From: Luteibacter sp. 9135
GTDB taxonomy: Bacteria > Pseudomonadota > Gammaproteobacteria > Xanthomonadales > Rhodanobacteraceae
NCBI RefSeq assembly: GCF_000745005.1
Contig: NZ_JQNB01000001.1
Span: 2,783,501-2,847,500, forward strand
DNA: 64,000 nucleotides
Direction: 5' to 3'
The translations under genes and the position numbers were made by a program. The notes below the pieces were generated by a model that ran no database searches, was not told the origin of the DNA, and saw only the letters and a program-made list of their open reading frames with translations. This document shows, one piece after another, positions 29,787 through 37,547 of the stretch; position 1 is the first letter of the stretch, and each line of letters starts with the position of its first letter.

Positions 29787-30158
29787 ATGAGCAGCATCCA
29801 TGTCGCGCGGCGCGTGATCGTTTTCGAAGATCATGAGGACCTGGCTGCCGCGCTGAAGGACCTGCTCAGGGAGCGGCTGGGATTCGACATCGTCGCGTCC
29901 GCGTCCTGCCTGACGGATGCGCTCCGGCTCGCCCGGATGGAGTACTTCGACGTGGCGGTGGTCGACCTCGACCTGCAGGGGGTCATGGCTTATCCGGTAC
30001 TGGACGAGCTGCAGCGGCGGGGCATTCCCTACGTGCTGGCCACCGGTACGCTCAGCATGGATATTCCCGAAACGTACCGCGCGCCCGTCGTCTGCAAACC
30101 GTATAGTCTTCACCAGCTGGAAAATGCACTGGACCAGGCGACATCGACCAGGGGGTGA
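29787..30158 (+). CDS. Stand-alone response-regulator receiver protein
   Basis: A 123-residue single-domain receiver, CheY-like, with no output domain. The acidic pair Glu14/Asp15 (VFEDHED), phospho-acceptor Asp60 (VVDLDL), a Thr in LATGT near residue 87 and Lys104 (VCKPYS) are all present, so phosphorylation is feasible. It may act through protein contact. A PAS-only protein gene starts 1 bp after its stop codon, and a DUF4105 membrane-protein gene follows with overlap. No histidine kinase is adjacent. Confidence 0.88.
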   Translation: MSSIHVARRVIVFEDHEDLAAALKDLLRERLGFDIVASASCLTDALRLARMEYFDVAVVDLDLQGVMAYPVLDELQRRGIPYVLATGTLSMDIPETYRAPVVCKPYSLHQLENALDQATSTRG

Positions 30159-30159
30159 C

Positions 30160-30573
30160 ATGTCGCGTATCGATTTCGACGAGCCGTGGACGTACGGTGG
30201 ACAGCCGTGGCACAGCCTGAAGGACACCGATTTCGGAGTTATCGTCGTGGATGCCGCCGGCGCCATCGTGCATGTCAACGATCGCGCCGCCCAGTTGCAC
30301 GGATGGGTGCGGCTGGCGGTGATCCCCGAAGACTACAGCCGGATGTATGGCCTGTTCACGGAGGAAGGGCGTCCCTATCCCTCCGATGACCTGCCCTTGA
30401 CCCGTTCCGTCCAACACGGCGAGACGGTTCGGCATGCCCGATGGGTTGTGCGACGCCCCGACGGCAGCCGTCAGGTCATGCAGGGTACGTCGTATCCGGT
30501 CTGCGATCGGGACGGTGACCAGGTGGGGGCGGTGCTGGTCCACGACGCCATCGGCGAGCCGCGCCCCGGATGA
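30160..30573 (+). CDS. Single PAS-domain protein
   Basis: A 137-residue protein made almost entirely of one PAS domain. The core has GVIVVDAAGAIVHVNDRAAQLHGW split by the usual hairpin (about 22-45), then RHARWVVRRPDGSRQVMQGTS as the C-terminal strands. No kinase, cyclase or DNA-binding part is attached. It begins 1 bp after the receiver gene, with an AGGGGG ribosome site inside that gene's end. Its TGA overlaps the ATG of the next gene (ATGA). It is likely a sensor working by protein interaction; the ligand is unknown. Confidence 0.82.
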   Translation: MSRIDFDEPWTYGGQPWHSLKDTDFGVIVVDAAGAIVHVNDRAAQLHGWVRLAVIPEDYSRMYGLFTEEGRPYPSDDLPLTRSVQHGETVRHARWVVRRPDGSRQVMQGTSYPVCDRDGDQVGAVLVHDAIGEPRPG

Positions 30574-31628
30574 GAAGCCGTGTCGCGCGTGGCGGGACAT
30601 ATCGCATGCTTGCCCGTGTCCTTGTCGGCGCGGCGGTGGGGCTTGTGCTGTTTGTTTCGGGAACATGGGGCACGCTTGCATTGAGCTACCAGCTGCCCGG
30701 GCCGTCCTACGTGCGGATCGTCGGCGCGGGCGCATGGTCGGTGGCGTGGCTGGGCCTGTGCGCCGCCCTGGTCGTCTGGCGCCCCTGGTGGGCGCCGGTG
30801 GCGATGCTGATCGCGTTGTCGGCATTGGGCCTGTGGTGGACCACCGTGCGGCCGTCGAACGATCGCGTCTGGGCGGACGACGTGAGTCGGCTGGTGTCGG
30901 GAACCATCGACGGCTCGCGCGTCACCCTGCACAACGTTCGCCATTTCGACTGGCGCGGGGATGACGACTACGACGCACGTTGGGAAACCCGCCAGTACGA
31001 TCTCGATCACCTCGCCGGGGTGGACGCGATCCTCTCTTACTGGTCGGGCGAGGCCATCGCGCACGCCATGCTTTCGTTCGGTTTCGACGACGGACGCCAC
31101 CTGGTCTTCTCGGTCGAGATCCGGCGGGAGCGGGGCGAGGCCTTTTCCGAGGTGGGTGGGTTCTTCAAGCAGTTCGAATTGATCCTGCTTGCCGCCGACG
31201 AGCGCGATATCGTTCGCGTCAGGACCAACGTGCGCGGGGAGGACGACTACCTGTTCCCGTTGCGCATGCCACGCGAGGCCATGCGCTCGCTGTTCGTGTC
31301 CTACGTGGAAGCCGCCAACCGGATGACGCACGAGCCGCGTTTCTACAACACGGTGACTTCCAACTGCACCACCATCGTCTATCGCATGGCACGGCGCATC
31401 GACAGCGGCCTGCCGCTGGACCCGCGCCTGCTGCTCACGGGTTACCTGCCGGAGTACTTCATGGACGTCGGTGCGCTCGACCCACGCCTGGGCGTGGAGA
31501 CCTGGCGGCGCCTCGGGCGCATTACAGACCGTGCCCGGGCCACCACCGCGAAAGACGACTTTTCGTCGGCCATACGCGTCGGCGTGCCTTCGGCTCAGTC
31601 GTCATCGTCGGGTGCCGACACCTTATAG
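30570..31628 (+). CDS. DUF4105 (Lnb N-terminal-like) membrane protein
   Basis: A 352-residue protein with three N-terminal transmembrane helices (about 13-100) followed by a periplasmic DUF4105 domain, related to the N-terminal domain of bacterial lacto-N-biosidase chaperone/peptidase-like proteins. The conserved segment is NTVTSNCTTIVYRMAR with Cys266, the expected active-site cysteine of this papain-like fold. Translation is coupled to the PAS gene through an ATGA overlap. A second ATG at 30606 is an alternative start just before the first helix. The last 34 bp overlap the 3' end of the convergent GumN-like gene. Confidence 0.85.
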   Translation: MRSRVARGGTYRMLARVLVGAAVGLVLFVSGTWGTLALSYQLPGPSYVRIVGAGAWSVAWLGLCAALVVWRPWWAPVAMLIALSALGLWWTTVRPSNDRVWADDVSRLVSGTIDGSRVTLHNVRHFDWRGDDDYDARWETRQYDLDHLAGVDAILSYWSGEAIAHAMLSFGFDDGRHLVFSVEIRRERGEAFSEVGGFFKQFELILLAADERDIVRVRTNVRGEDDYLFPLRMPREAMRSLFVSYVEAANRMTHEPRFYNTVTSNCTTIVYRMARRIDSGLPLDPRLLLTGYLPEYFMDVGALDPRLGVETWRRLGRITDRARATTAKDDFSSAIRVGVPSAQSSSSGADTL

Positions 31629-32632
31629 CCCCTGGCGCTTAGCGCGCTCAGGTAGCGGTCGGCGCCCAGCAGGTCGTCCAGCGGCACGATGGCGAGGGTC
31701 TGGTCGTTGGCGGCCACCGCGGTATCCACGGCGGCGAGCCAGCGCTCCCGCACGGCCTTGGGTATGTCGGTCAGGCCGATCTGCTGGGCTATGCCGCTGT
31801 CGGTCGCCGCGTTCATGCAGGTGATGCGTTGCCGTGCCGTGCGCTCGTCCTTCAGCGCGGCGATATCGCCCGTCGCCCATGCATTGGCACGTCGGGCCAT
31901 GTCGGCCAGCTGCGCGTCGATGTTGTCGATGCTCTGCGCGAAGCACGCCACGTCGTCGAGGTTCGAACGCTTGAACGACTTCACGACGGCGCGCGGATCG
32001 TCGACCAGCAGGGTGTACTCGACGGGTACCTGCTTTACGCCGTGGCGTGTCGCCAGGTCCATGACGGTGCGCGTGACGCCGCCCGAGCGGGCCAGGCCAC
32101 TGCTGCGTATGGCCGCCTTGTACAGCTCCAGCACGGCGAAAAGGGGCCGGTAGCGCTCCACCTTGCGATCGTCGCCGATGTACTTCGCCTTCACCGTGAG
32201 CCAGCGGGCGTAGACGTCGGCTGGCACGGTCTCCTGCAGCGTCTTGCCATCGGGCGAGTTGCGCACCCCGATCAGCGAGGGCAGTAGCGCAAGGCGACCG
32301 AAGAACCCGGCATTGGGCTTGATCTCCACCTTGGGCGGAAGGATGAGCGCCCCTGTATGGGCCAGTGCCTCGTCGATCTCCCGCGTCTGCCAGGTCATGT
32401 TCTTGGGCAGCGGGGTGAGCGTGCCGAGGATCAGCAGCGTGTGGCCGCCGCGGCTTGCCCGCCACAAGCCCGGGCCCGGCTGCTCGCCGCTGACCGTGAC
32501 CGCCTCCAGCAGGGGCACCGACGTGGCCGGCGGTGGCACGGCGGGCGGTGGCGTCTGCGCGGCAGCGGGGAGGGCTGCCGCCAGGACGAGGCCGAGGGCG
32601 GCAAGGGCTCTGAGCATGCGGTTCGGGGTCAT
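31595..32632 (-). CDS. TraB/GumN-like exported protein lacking the conserved histidines
   Basis: A 345-residue exported protein (signal ALAALGLVLAAALPAAAQ, then a proline-rich spacer) with TraB/GumN-family organisation. The normal N-terminal motif G-T/S-x-H is here LILGTLTPLP, so the His is replaced by Thr. The C-terminal G-x-H segment is replaced by VPLDDLLGADRYL before the usual ARGYKV ending. Proteolytic activity proposed for TraB-like proteins is therefore doubtful. A similar histidine-less clade is, as far as I recall, common in this order. It converges with, and overlaps, the DUF4105 gene. Confidence 0.82.
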   Translation of the reverse strand: MTPNRMLRALAALGLVLAAALPAAAQTPPPAVPPPATSVPLLEAVTVSGEQPGPGLWRASRGGHTLLILGTLTPLPKNMTWQTREIDEALAHTGALILPPKVEIKPNAGFFGRLALLPSLIGVRNSPDGKTLQETVPADVYARWLTVKAKYIGDDRKVERYRPLFAVLELYKAAIRSSGLARSGGVTRTVMDLATRHGVKQVPVEYTLLVDDPRAVVKSFKRSNLDDVACFAQSIDNIDAQLADMARRANAWATGDIAALKDERTARQRITCMNAATDSGIAQQIGLTDIPKAVRERWLAAVDTAVAANDQTLAIVPLDDLLGADRYLSALSARGYKVSAPDDDD

Positions 32633-32764
32633 GGCGTTAGGCTAAAGGAGGAACGCTGAAGGGAGGAGTGCCGCTTGGCCCGGGTGACCGCTTAACCGGG
32701 TGCTCGCCCGGCATTCACATGGGATCGTGAACATGGATCACTTTCCCGGACCGGAGTTCCGCAC

Positions 32765-33460
32765 ATGAAGATCGGCATTATCGGCGCAGGCCACATCGGC
32801 AGGGCGCTTGCCAGGCGTTTTCGCGAGGCGGGTCACGACGTCCTCATCGCCAACTCGCGCGGACCGGAGACCTTGTCCGCCGTTGCCGCGGAGACCGGCG
32901 CGGTGCCGGTGACGGTGGAAGCGGCTGCACGGGGGGGCGAGGTGGTCGTCGTTACCATTCCGGAGTCCCGCATTCCCGACCTGCCGGGCGACCTGTTCGC
33001 CGACGTGCCATTGGAAACGGTGGTGGTCGACACCGGCAATTACTATCCGCAGCAGCGCGATGGCCATATCGCCGGCATCGAGGAAGGCCTGACCGAGAGC
33101 CAGTGGGTGGCCGAACAACTCAAGCGCCCGGTGATCAAGGCCTTCAACAATATCCACGCCGAGCACCTGGGCAACCTGGGCGTCCCATCGACAGCCGAGC
33201 GCCGAATCGCCCTGCCTGTGGCGGGCGACGACCCCAACGCCAAGGCCAAGGTGCTGAAGCTGGTCGACGACATCGGCTTCGATGGCGTGGATGCCGGCAC
33301 GCTGGCGGACTCCTGGAAGCAGCAGCCCGGCACGCCCGTCTACGGGTCCAACCGTGACATCGAAGGTGTGCGCCAGGGGTTGCTCGATGCCGGCCACGAT
33401 CGCCTCCCCGAATGGCGCGCCACCCCACGCAGCCCCGGTGATGAAGGCTCGCCGCGCTGA
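32765..33460 (+). CDS. NADP-binding oxidoreductase, F420-reductase-like
   Basis: A 231-residue Rossmann protein resembling NADPH-dependent F420 reductases and YkuQ-like NAD(P)-binding proteins. The N-terminus MKIGIIGAGHIGRALARR has the GxGxxG motif and ends its second strand with ANSRGPE, a pattern preferring NADP. The middle has VVDTGNYYPQQRDG and KAFNNIHAEHLG. Coenzyme F420 is not expected in this kind of organism, so the physiological acceptor is probably different. It stands alone with no clear operon partner. Confidence 0.82.
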   Translation: MKIGIIGAGHIGRALARRFREAGHDVLIANSRGPETLSAVAAETGAVPVTVEAAARGGEVVVVTIPESRIPDLPGDLFADVPLETVVVDTGNYYPQQRDGHIAGIEEGLTESQWVAEQLKRPVIKAFNNIHAEHLGNLGVPSTAERRIALPVAGDDPNAKAKVLKLVDDIGFDGVDAGTLADSWKQQPGTPVYGSNRDIEGVRQGLLDAGHDRLPEWRATPRSPGDEGSPR

Positions 33461-33611
33461 CGTGCCGTGACTTTCATGTGAAGGTTTTTTTGGGCATTTC
33501 TTCCATTGTGGCGACACGTGCGAACGGATAGTCTTTCGCATCCCTTCCGTGGCAGGACTGTCTCGCTCGTCGCGAGCGCATCGACGGAATTTCGAGGTTA
33601 CGCATTTTTCC

Positions 33612-33857
33612 ATGGCCCTGGTCATTTACGACATCCCGTTCAGTCCGGACCTTGCTGGCTTATGGCATGTGCAGATGAATGGCGTGCCCACGGAAAATTT
33701 CGACACGCGGGTCGCCGCCATCGCCTATGCCGTACAGCAGTCCAAGCTGCTCGGTGCACAGAACGGTCTGCAGGCGCTCGTTTCGGTCGAAGGTGCCGAT
33801 GGCATCTGGCGCGAGTTCGAATCCACTGCCAAACGCCCGGTCAGCGGACTGCTGTAG
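33612..33857 (+). CDS. Small DUF2188-like protein
   Basis: An 81-residue cytoplasmic protein (MALVIYDIPFSPDLAGLW at the start). The pattern of a W-x-V strand, then RVAAIAYAVQQSKLLG, resembles DUF2188-type small proteins. No function is known. I chose the internal ATG at 33612 because the upstream 21 codons look non-coding. Confidence 0.65.
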   Translation: MALVIYDIPFSPDLAGLWHVQMNGVPTENFDTRVAAIAYAVQQSKLLGAQNGLQALVSVEGADGIWREFESTAKRPVSGLL

Positions 33858-33925
33858 CCACCAGTGCACGTCGTTTTGATGCCCGATGCTTAGGATGGTG
33901 CGCTGGAACGAGGATCATCCCACCT

Positions 33926-34162
33926 ATGACGCATCGCAAGATCGGTTACTTCGACGTGGAAGGCTCATGTTACGTGGCTAAGCCGGGGCGCTGGCGCGGC
34001 AAATACGTCATCAGCGAAGACGGCGACGAGGTTGCCGAAAAGCTCTGTACCACACTGCACGAGAACGAGGAAGACGCCTGCGCGGAAGGCCTTAACCTGG
34101 GCATTGCAGCCGCTCGCAAGCTCATGAAGGAGCGCGAGGGCTTCGATCCGGGCGATGACTGA
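33926..34162 (+). CDS. Hypothetical protein, 78 residues
   Basis: A small acidic protein with two cysteines (EGSCYVAKPG and EKLCTTLHENEED). Its first half resembles a single small beta sheet. The start codon at 33926 lies shortly after an AGGATC site. The last 8 bp overlap the next gene, so the two are translated together. No family is recognised. Confidence 0.7.
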   Translation: MTHRKIGYFDVEGSCYVAKPGRWRGKYVISEDGDEVAEKLCTTLHENEEDACAEGLNLGIAAARKLMKEREGFDPGDD

Positions 34163-34436
34163 TCCCGCGCAGCCGCCGACGGAACCGTCCGATACGTTTC
34201 GCGCCGATCTGGAACGTCTCGCGACGGCCATCATGCCGTTCGGTAAATTCAAGGGAAAGCCGGTCGCGGAACTGCCTGGTCACTATCTGGCTTGGTTCGC
34301 GCGTGAGGGCTTCCCTCCTGGTGAACTGGGGCGTTTGCTGTCCATCATGCTGGAACTCGACCACAACGGCTTGCGTAGCCTGCTCGATCCGCTCAGGCAG
34401 CCCTCACGGCGACGGGACACGCGTGGACCGACCTAA
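34155..34436 (+). CDS. DUF3820 family protein
   Basis: A 93-residue protein whose core matches DUF3820: TAIMPFGKFKGKPVAELPGHYLAWF split around a conserved MPFGK-x-KG motif, then REGFPPGELG. Members are described as putative quorum-sensing-regulated virulence factors in some pathogens; the molecular role is unknown. It overlaps the preceding small gene by 8 bp and converges with the FNR-like regulator gene, overlapping its stop by 4 bp. Confidence 0.85.
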   Translation: MTDPAQPPTEPSDTFRADLERLATAIMPFGKFKGKPVAELPGHYLAWFAREGFPPGELGRLLSIMLELDHNGLRSLLDPLRQPSRRRDTRGPT

Positions 34437-35146
34437 GCGGGTGAATGCCGCAGCGCGATGTCGTCCATGATGTCCACACCGTCCGCATGTACGGCAATGA
34501 TGCCGTCGCCGCGCAGCTTCGCCAGCATGCGCGTCACCGTGGCTGAACTCATTCGCAGGTAGGAGCCGATGTCGTCGCGCGACATCGGCAACGGGATCGT
34601 GCGGGCGTGTTCGTCGAAACGGCGGCGTCGGTCCAGCAGGTCGATGAGGAAGTCGCGGACCCTCGATGCGGCAACGCCCTCCGCGGCATGTCGGGTGACG
34701 GTGTGTTCCCGCCGACGCAGCATGCGGAGGTGGCGTGTCAGCGCGTCGTTTTCCACGCATAGCGCATCGACGGCCTCGCGGGGAAACCGGCAAAACCATG
34801 TCTTGCCCACGGCCATGACGGAACGCCCGTGCGTTCCGTTCCGTGCGACCTCCAGGGCGAACAGTTCGCCGGGCAGGTGAAACGCCAGCACGCGGCCGTC
34901 GCCGACGGTCTTGGCCATGCCGTTGAGAACGGCGAAGGCCGCTCGGTGAGGGGCATCCGGTTGCACGAGGCGATCGCCATCCGAGAAGGGGCCCACCCGT
35001 TCGACGACATCGCGCATGTCGAGGAGGGCAGGGTCGCCACCTCGTGTGGCTTCGCACGCTTCGGCATGGCGACAGGCGGCATTGCAGCACGCCGACGTGC
35101 GACGCGCGGGAGCGGGGCGCTTGTCGGCGGCGAGACGGTGCGGCAC
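34433..35146 (-). CDS. Crp/FNR-family regulator with an N-terminal cysteine cluster
   Basis: A 237-residue transcription factor resembling FNR. The N-terminus has cysteines at 20, 21, 25 and 31 (SACCNAACRHAEAC), and Cys119 in KTWFCRFPRE sits where FNR has its fourth cluster ligand. The spacing C21-x3-C25-x5-C31 differs by one from the C-x2-C-x5-C of E. coli FNR. A cyclic-nucleotide-binding-like barrel follows, then the helix-turn-helix with MSRDDIGSYLRMSSATVTR, close to the FNR recognition helix. An oxygen-sensing [4Fe-4S] role is plausible but inferred. It converges with the DUF3820 gene. Confidence 0.88.
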   Translation of the reverse strand: MPHRLAADKRPAPARRTSACCNAACRHAEACEATRGGDPALLDMRDVVERVGPFSDGDRLVQPDAPHRAAFAVLNGMAKTVGDGRVLAFHLPGELFALEVARNGTHGRSVMAVGKTWFCRFPREAVDALCVENDALTRHLRMLRRREHTVTRHAAEGVAASRVRDFLIDLLDRRRRFDEHARTIPLPMSRDDIGSYLRMSSATVTRMLAKLRGDGIIAVHADGVDIMDDIALRHSPA

Positions 35147-35356
35147 GGTAGACCTCCATGCACGCCGGAAGGGCGTGCATCTTCATTTTACGCCGCCGGG
35201 TGCACAGTCATGGAGCCGATCAGGTGCTTGCGCCGATTTGCCGCAAGGGAGGTCATGTCATGGCACGGGGCCATGGCATCGCGGAGGCTTGACGCCGTTT
35301 GGCATTTGCCTTAGTAAAGAGCGCTTGGGGGAACCACAAGGGGGGCCTTACAGGCC

Positions 35357-35533
35357 ATGGCACGTCGATCCACGCTTTTGCCCGAATCAGAGACCGTCAG
35401 CTTGCCCGAGGGCTTCGTGCCCGGCACCGTGGCGCCGTTCGTCATGCGTTACGGCACCGAATTCCTGGTGGCCATGCAGCGCGCCGCCGCCGTCCACGAC
35501 GCGGCCCAGTCAGTGGAAGAACAGACGGCCTAG
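35357..35533 (+). CDS. Small hypothetical protein, 58 residues
   Basis: A short reading frame starting MARRSTLLPESE and ending AAQSVEEQTA, too short for most gene callers. The middle FVMRYGTEFLVAMQRAA would form an amphipathic helix. A GGGGGCC tract 12-15 bp upstream is the only ribosome-site candidate. Its TAG stop shares the palindrome CTAG with the stop of the opposite-strand gene. Codon use is like neighbouring genes. Unknown function. Confidence 0.5.
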   Translation: MARRSTLLPESETVSLPEGFVPGTVAPFVMRYGTEFLVAMQRAAAVHDAAQSVEEQTA

Positions 35534-35679
35534 CGCTCGGCGGCGTGACTTGCCGGCGCACGCGCACCGTCGTCCGGGGTGTCGCCGGCCGGACCACCCT
35601 TGTGGATGGCTCCCACGACCACGATGGCCACCATCGCGACAATCAGCGCGATGAGTGCGTAATAGCGTGTGCGGTTCAT
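35530..35679 (-). CDS. Small single-helix membrane protein, 49 residues
   Basis: A 49-residue reading frame: MNRTRYYALIALIVAMVAIV begins with a positive patch and one hydrophobic helix (about 7-24), then a short polar Gly/Asp/Ala-rich tail. It is a type typical of small inner-membrane proteins. Its stop codon overlaps the convergent gene's stop in a shared CTAG. No family is recognised. Confidence 0.5.
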   Translation of the reverse strand: MNRTRYYALIALIVAMVAIVVVGAIHKGGPAGDTPDDGARAPASHAAER

Positions 35680-35855
35680 GCGTACGATTTCCCGATCACG
35701 GCGTCGTGCCGATCAAGTGTCCAGCGTTACCGCCGGCACGTCGATGGCGTGCATGCCTTTCGTTATTGCGAAACGGCTCATGTCGTGCGCGTCACACAGG
35801 ATGCACGCTTGTCCATGGACGCTGCCTTCCGGTTAACAACGAGGAGGGACGTCCG

Positions 35856-35981
35856 ATGGACGAGGGAAAGATTGCGGTGGCTGACAAACAGAAAGGCGGC
35901 ATCGGGTACATCCTGTTGTGGGTGCTGGGCGTGCCCATTCCCGTTCTGCTGCTGATCTTCCTGGTCAGGGGTTGTACCTGA
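35856..35981 (+). CDS. Tiny membrane protein, 41 residues
   Basis: A 41-residue frame with a very strong ribosome site (GAGGAGGGA, 7 bp before ATG). A polar N-terminus (MDEGKIAVADKQKGG) leads into one hydrophobic helix (YILLWVLGVPIPVLLLIFLV) ending in RGCT. The ribosome site and clean helix argue that it is real. The role is unknown. Confidence 0.68.
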   Translation: MDEGKIAVADKQKGGIGYILLWVLGVPIPVLLLIFLVRGCT

Positions 35982-36005
35982 GGGTAGTTGGGCGTACCCG
36001 TAAAG

Positions 36006-36029
36006 CGAGGGACCCCTTGGGGTCCCTCG
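36006..36029. terminator. Hairpin between the 41-residue membrane protein and csbD-like gene
   Basis: Perfect 10-bp stem CGAGGGACCC/GGGTCCCTCG. T residues are sparse on either side (GCTTTAC on the reverse strand), so termination is likely for the leftward CsbD gene but less sure for the rightward gene. Confidence 0.6.
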
Positions 36030-36039
36030 TGCAAAGCAC

Positions 36040-36222
36040 TCAGTGCTTGCCGGCGTCGCGCACCTTGTCGGCGGCCTTGCCTACTTCCTTCTGCGCCTTG
36101 CCGGCGTTCTTCTCGATGTTGCCGGCGGCTTCCTTCGCGTGATTGCCGGTGACCTTGCCGACCACTTCCTTCACGGCGCCCTTGACTTCGTGCTTGGTGC
36201 CTTCGGTGCGATTCTTGTCCAT
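36040..36222 (-). CDS. CsbD-family stress-response protein
   Basis: A 60-residue hydrophilic, Lys/Ala/Glu-rich helical protein of the CsbD family, induced by general stress in other bacteria but without a known mechanism. It begins MDKNRTEGTKHEVKGAVKEV and contains the family pattern G-K-V-T-G-N. The short ATG at 36222 matches the usual family length and start; a longer frame upstream does not fit. Confidence 0.88.
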   Translation of the reverse strand: MDKNRTEGTKHEVKGAVKEVVGKVTGNHAKEAAGNIEKNAGKAQKEVGKAADKVRDAGKH

Positions 36223-36326
36223 GGTGGTGTTCCTCTGCAGGCTCTGCGTCATTCGCAGCGTCCCCTGTTTACGCCTCGACGCCATGAGCGCCGCGTGAAG
36301 CAAGCGTGGGCACCGGTTGATGGTAT

Positions 36327-36932
36327 TCAGGGTGCCGGATAGCCGGACGCCTTGAGCAGCTTGGCCAGATGTGCAGCGTTGGTCGTCAGCGTTGCAATGG
36401 TCTGCAAAACTTTCGCCGGTGTCTTCTTCAAGTCGATGTAGTTGGTATCCGACATGGCTTCACCCACCCAGTAAGCGGAACTTCCCGCAGGGATCGTGAA
36501 GCCGACATCGGCCAGCGCCTGGTAGAGCTCGGCGGTGACATGATGGGCGCCGTCCTCGTTGCCCACCACACCGACGATTCCGACCTTGCCGAACGTCGGG
36601 TAGCGTCCATCGTCTCCGATATCTCCCAGGATGGCGTCCATGCGCTCCACGACACGCTTGCTGACGCTCGAGGGCTGGCCCATCCATATGGGTGTGACCA
36701 TGACCAGGATGTCCGCTGCCATGATGCGCTCGCGCAGCGCTGGCCAGGCGTCACCGTCGCCTTCGTCGTGGCTGACGCCGGGCTTGATGTCCAGGTCGAC
36801 CACGCGCGCACTGTCGACATCCACGCCATGCCGTTCCAGGCCTTCCAGTAACTGGTCGAGCAATTTCTGGCTGGATGACGGCTTGGGCGATCGCGTAAGC
36901 GTGCAGTTCAGTCCGAGGGCCTTGAGTGCCAT
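36327..36932 (-). CDS. Flavodoxin-fold NAD(P)H-dependent FMN reductase-like protein
   Basis: A 201-residue flavoprotein of the NADPH-dependent FMN reductase/WrbA-like fold. After MALKALGLNCTLTRSPKPSSSQ, the phosphate-binding loop, comes ADILVMVTPIWMGQPSSVSK, the FMN-ring contact, and then KVGIVGVVGNEDGAHHV. Such proteins reduce flavins, quinones or azo compounds. The ATG at 36932 is the family start. It is a single gene, reading toward the CsbD-like gene. Confidence 0.85.
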   Translation of the reverse strand: MALKALGLNCTLTRSPKPSSSQKLLDQLLEGLERHGVDVDSARVVDLDIKPGVSHDEGDGDAWPALRERIMAADILVMVTPIWMGQPSSVSKRVVERMDAILGDIGDDGRYPTFGKVGIVGVVGNEDGAHHVTAELYQALADVGFTIPAGSSAYWVGEAMSDTNYIDLKKTPAKVLQTIATLTTNAAHLAKLLKASGYPAP

Positions 36933-37108
36933 ACAACGCTCCGTTCGTTCGAGGGGGAGCGCCAACCTCGGACAAGGGGTGTGCAGCACATGTCGTTCGG
37001 ATGTGCATGTCGTCGGTAACGGCCTGCACCGATGACATCGAAGTGACAGCGATATCACGCGGGGTCGCGCAACGTGCATGCACCATGACGCTGACGGTTG
37101 CCGACGCT

Positions 37109-37309
37109 ATGCAAAGTCCTTACGTGCCCGAAACCCCCGGTCGCTCACCGGTCCTTCCCGAAGAGTCGCCGACCGATCCGCGGCCCGAGACACCGGGCGG
37201 TAGCCCGGGCACGGAACCGCAGGAACGGCCTGCTCACCCGGATCAACCGGAAGACGACAGCGGCCCGTCGCCTGTGGCACCCGAGGCGTTGGCTATCCGG
37301 ATTCCTTGA
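37109..37309 (+). CDS. Proline-rich small protein, 66 residues
   Basis: A frame of 66 residues, about a quarter proline, with short repeats of PETPG and P-E-x-S. It would be natively unfolded. An ATG at 37085 would add eight residues. No ribosome site is clear for either. The frame has the composition bias of several small proline-rich hypothetical proteins; expression is uncertain. Confidence 0.42.
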   Translation: MQSPYVPETPGRSPVLPEESPTDPRPETPGGSPGTEPQERPAHPDQPEDDSGPSPVAPEALAIRIP

Positions 37310-37461
37310 ACCCTGAGGCGTTCTACCGCGTGCCCGGGCAGGCCGAAGGCTTCCAGGCAAGCGAAAGCCGCCGGTGGGCCGGAGGCTAAGGGGAAGGTTG
37401 AGGGGGCGGACGTCGGTTTATCCGCCACGACCGGGCCACCAGGCCTCGCGTCGTCTTTACT

Positions 37462-37500
37462 GCATCGAGGCCCGTCGTATGACGGGCCTCGATGCGTTTT
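37462..37500 (+). terminator. Very strong intrinsic terminator with no clear gene in front
   Basis: Perfect 15-bp stem GCATCGAGGCCCGTC / GACGGGCCTCGATGC with a GTAT loop, followed by TTTTT. T-tract polarity fits rightward transcription only. The nearest upstream rightward gene is the proline-rich frame, ending 153 bp earlier. The intervening 37310-37461 has no supported gene and could be a 3' UTR or a small RNA. Confidence 0.85.
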
Positions 37501-37547
37501 TCAGGAACCATGACCCGAGCGCAAGCGCTTCGGGCTATGACGCGATC

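Noticed and set aside
34558..34585. A sequence resembling the REP head (GTAGGAGC followed by GATGT) inside the FNR-like gene
   Set aside because: It encodes the conserved recognition helix of the regulator, has no partner copy and does not form the same hairpin; coincidence is more likely.
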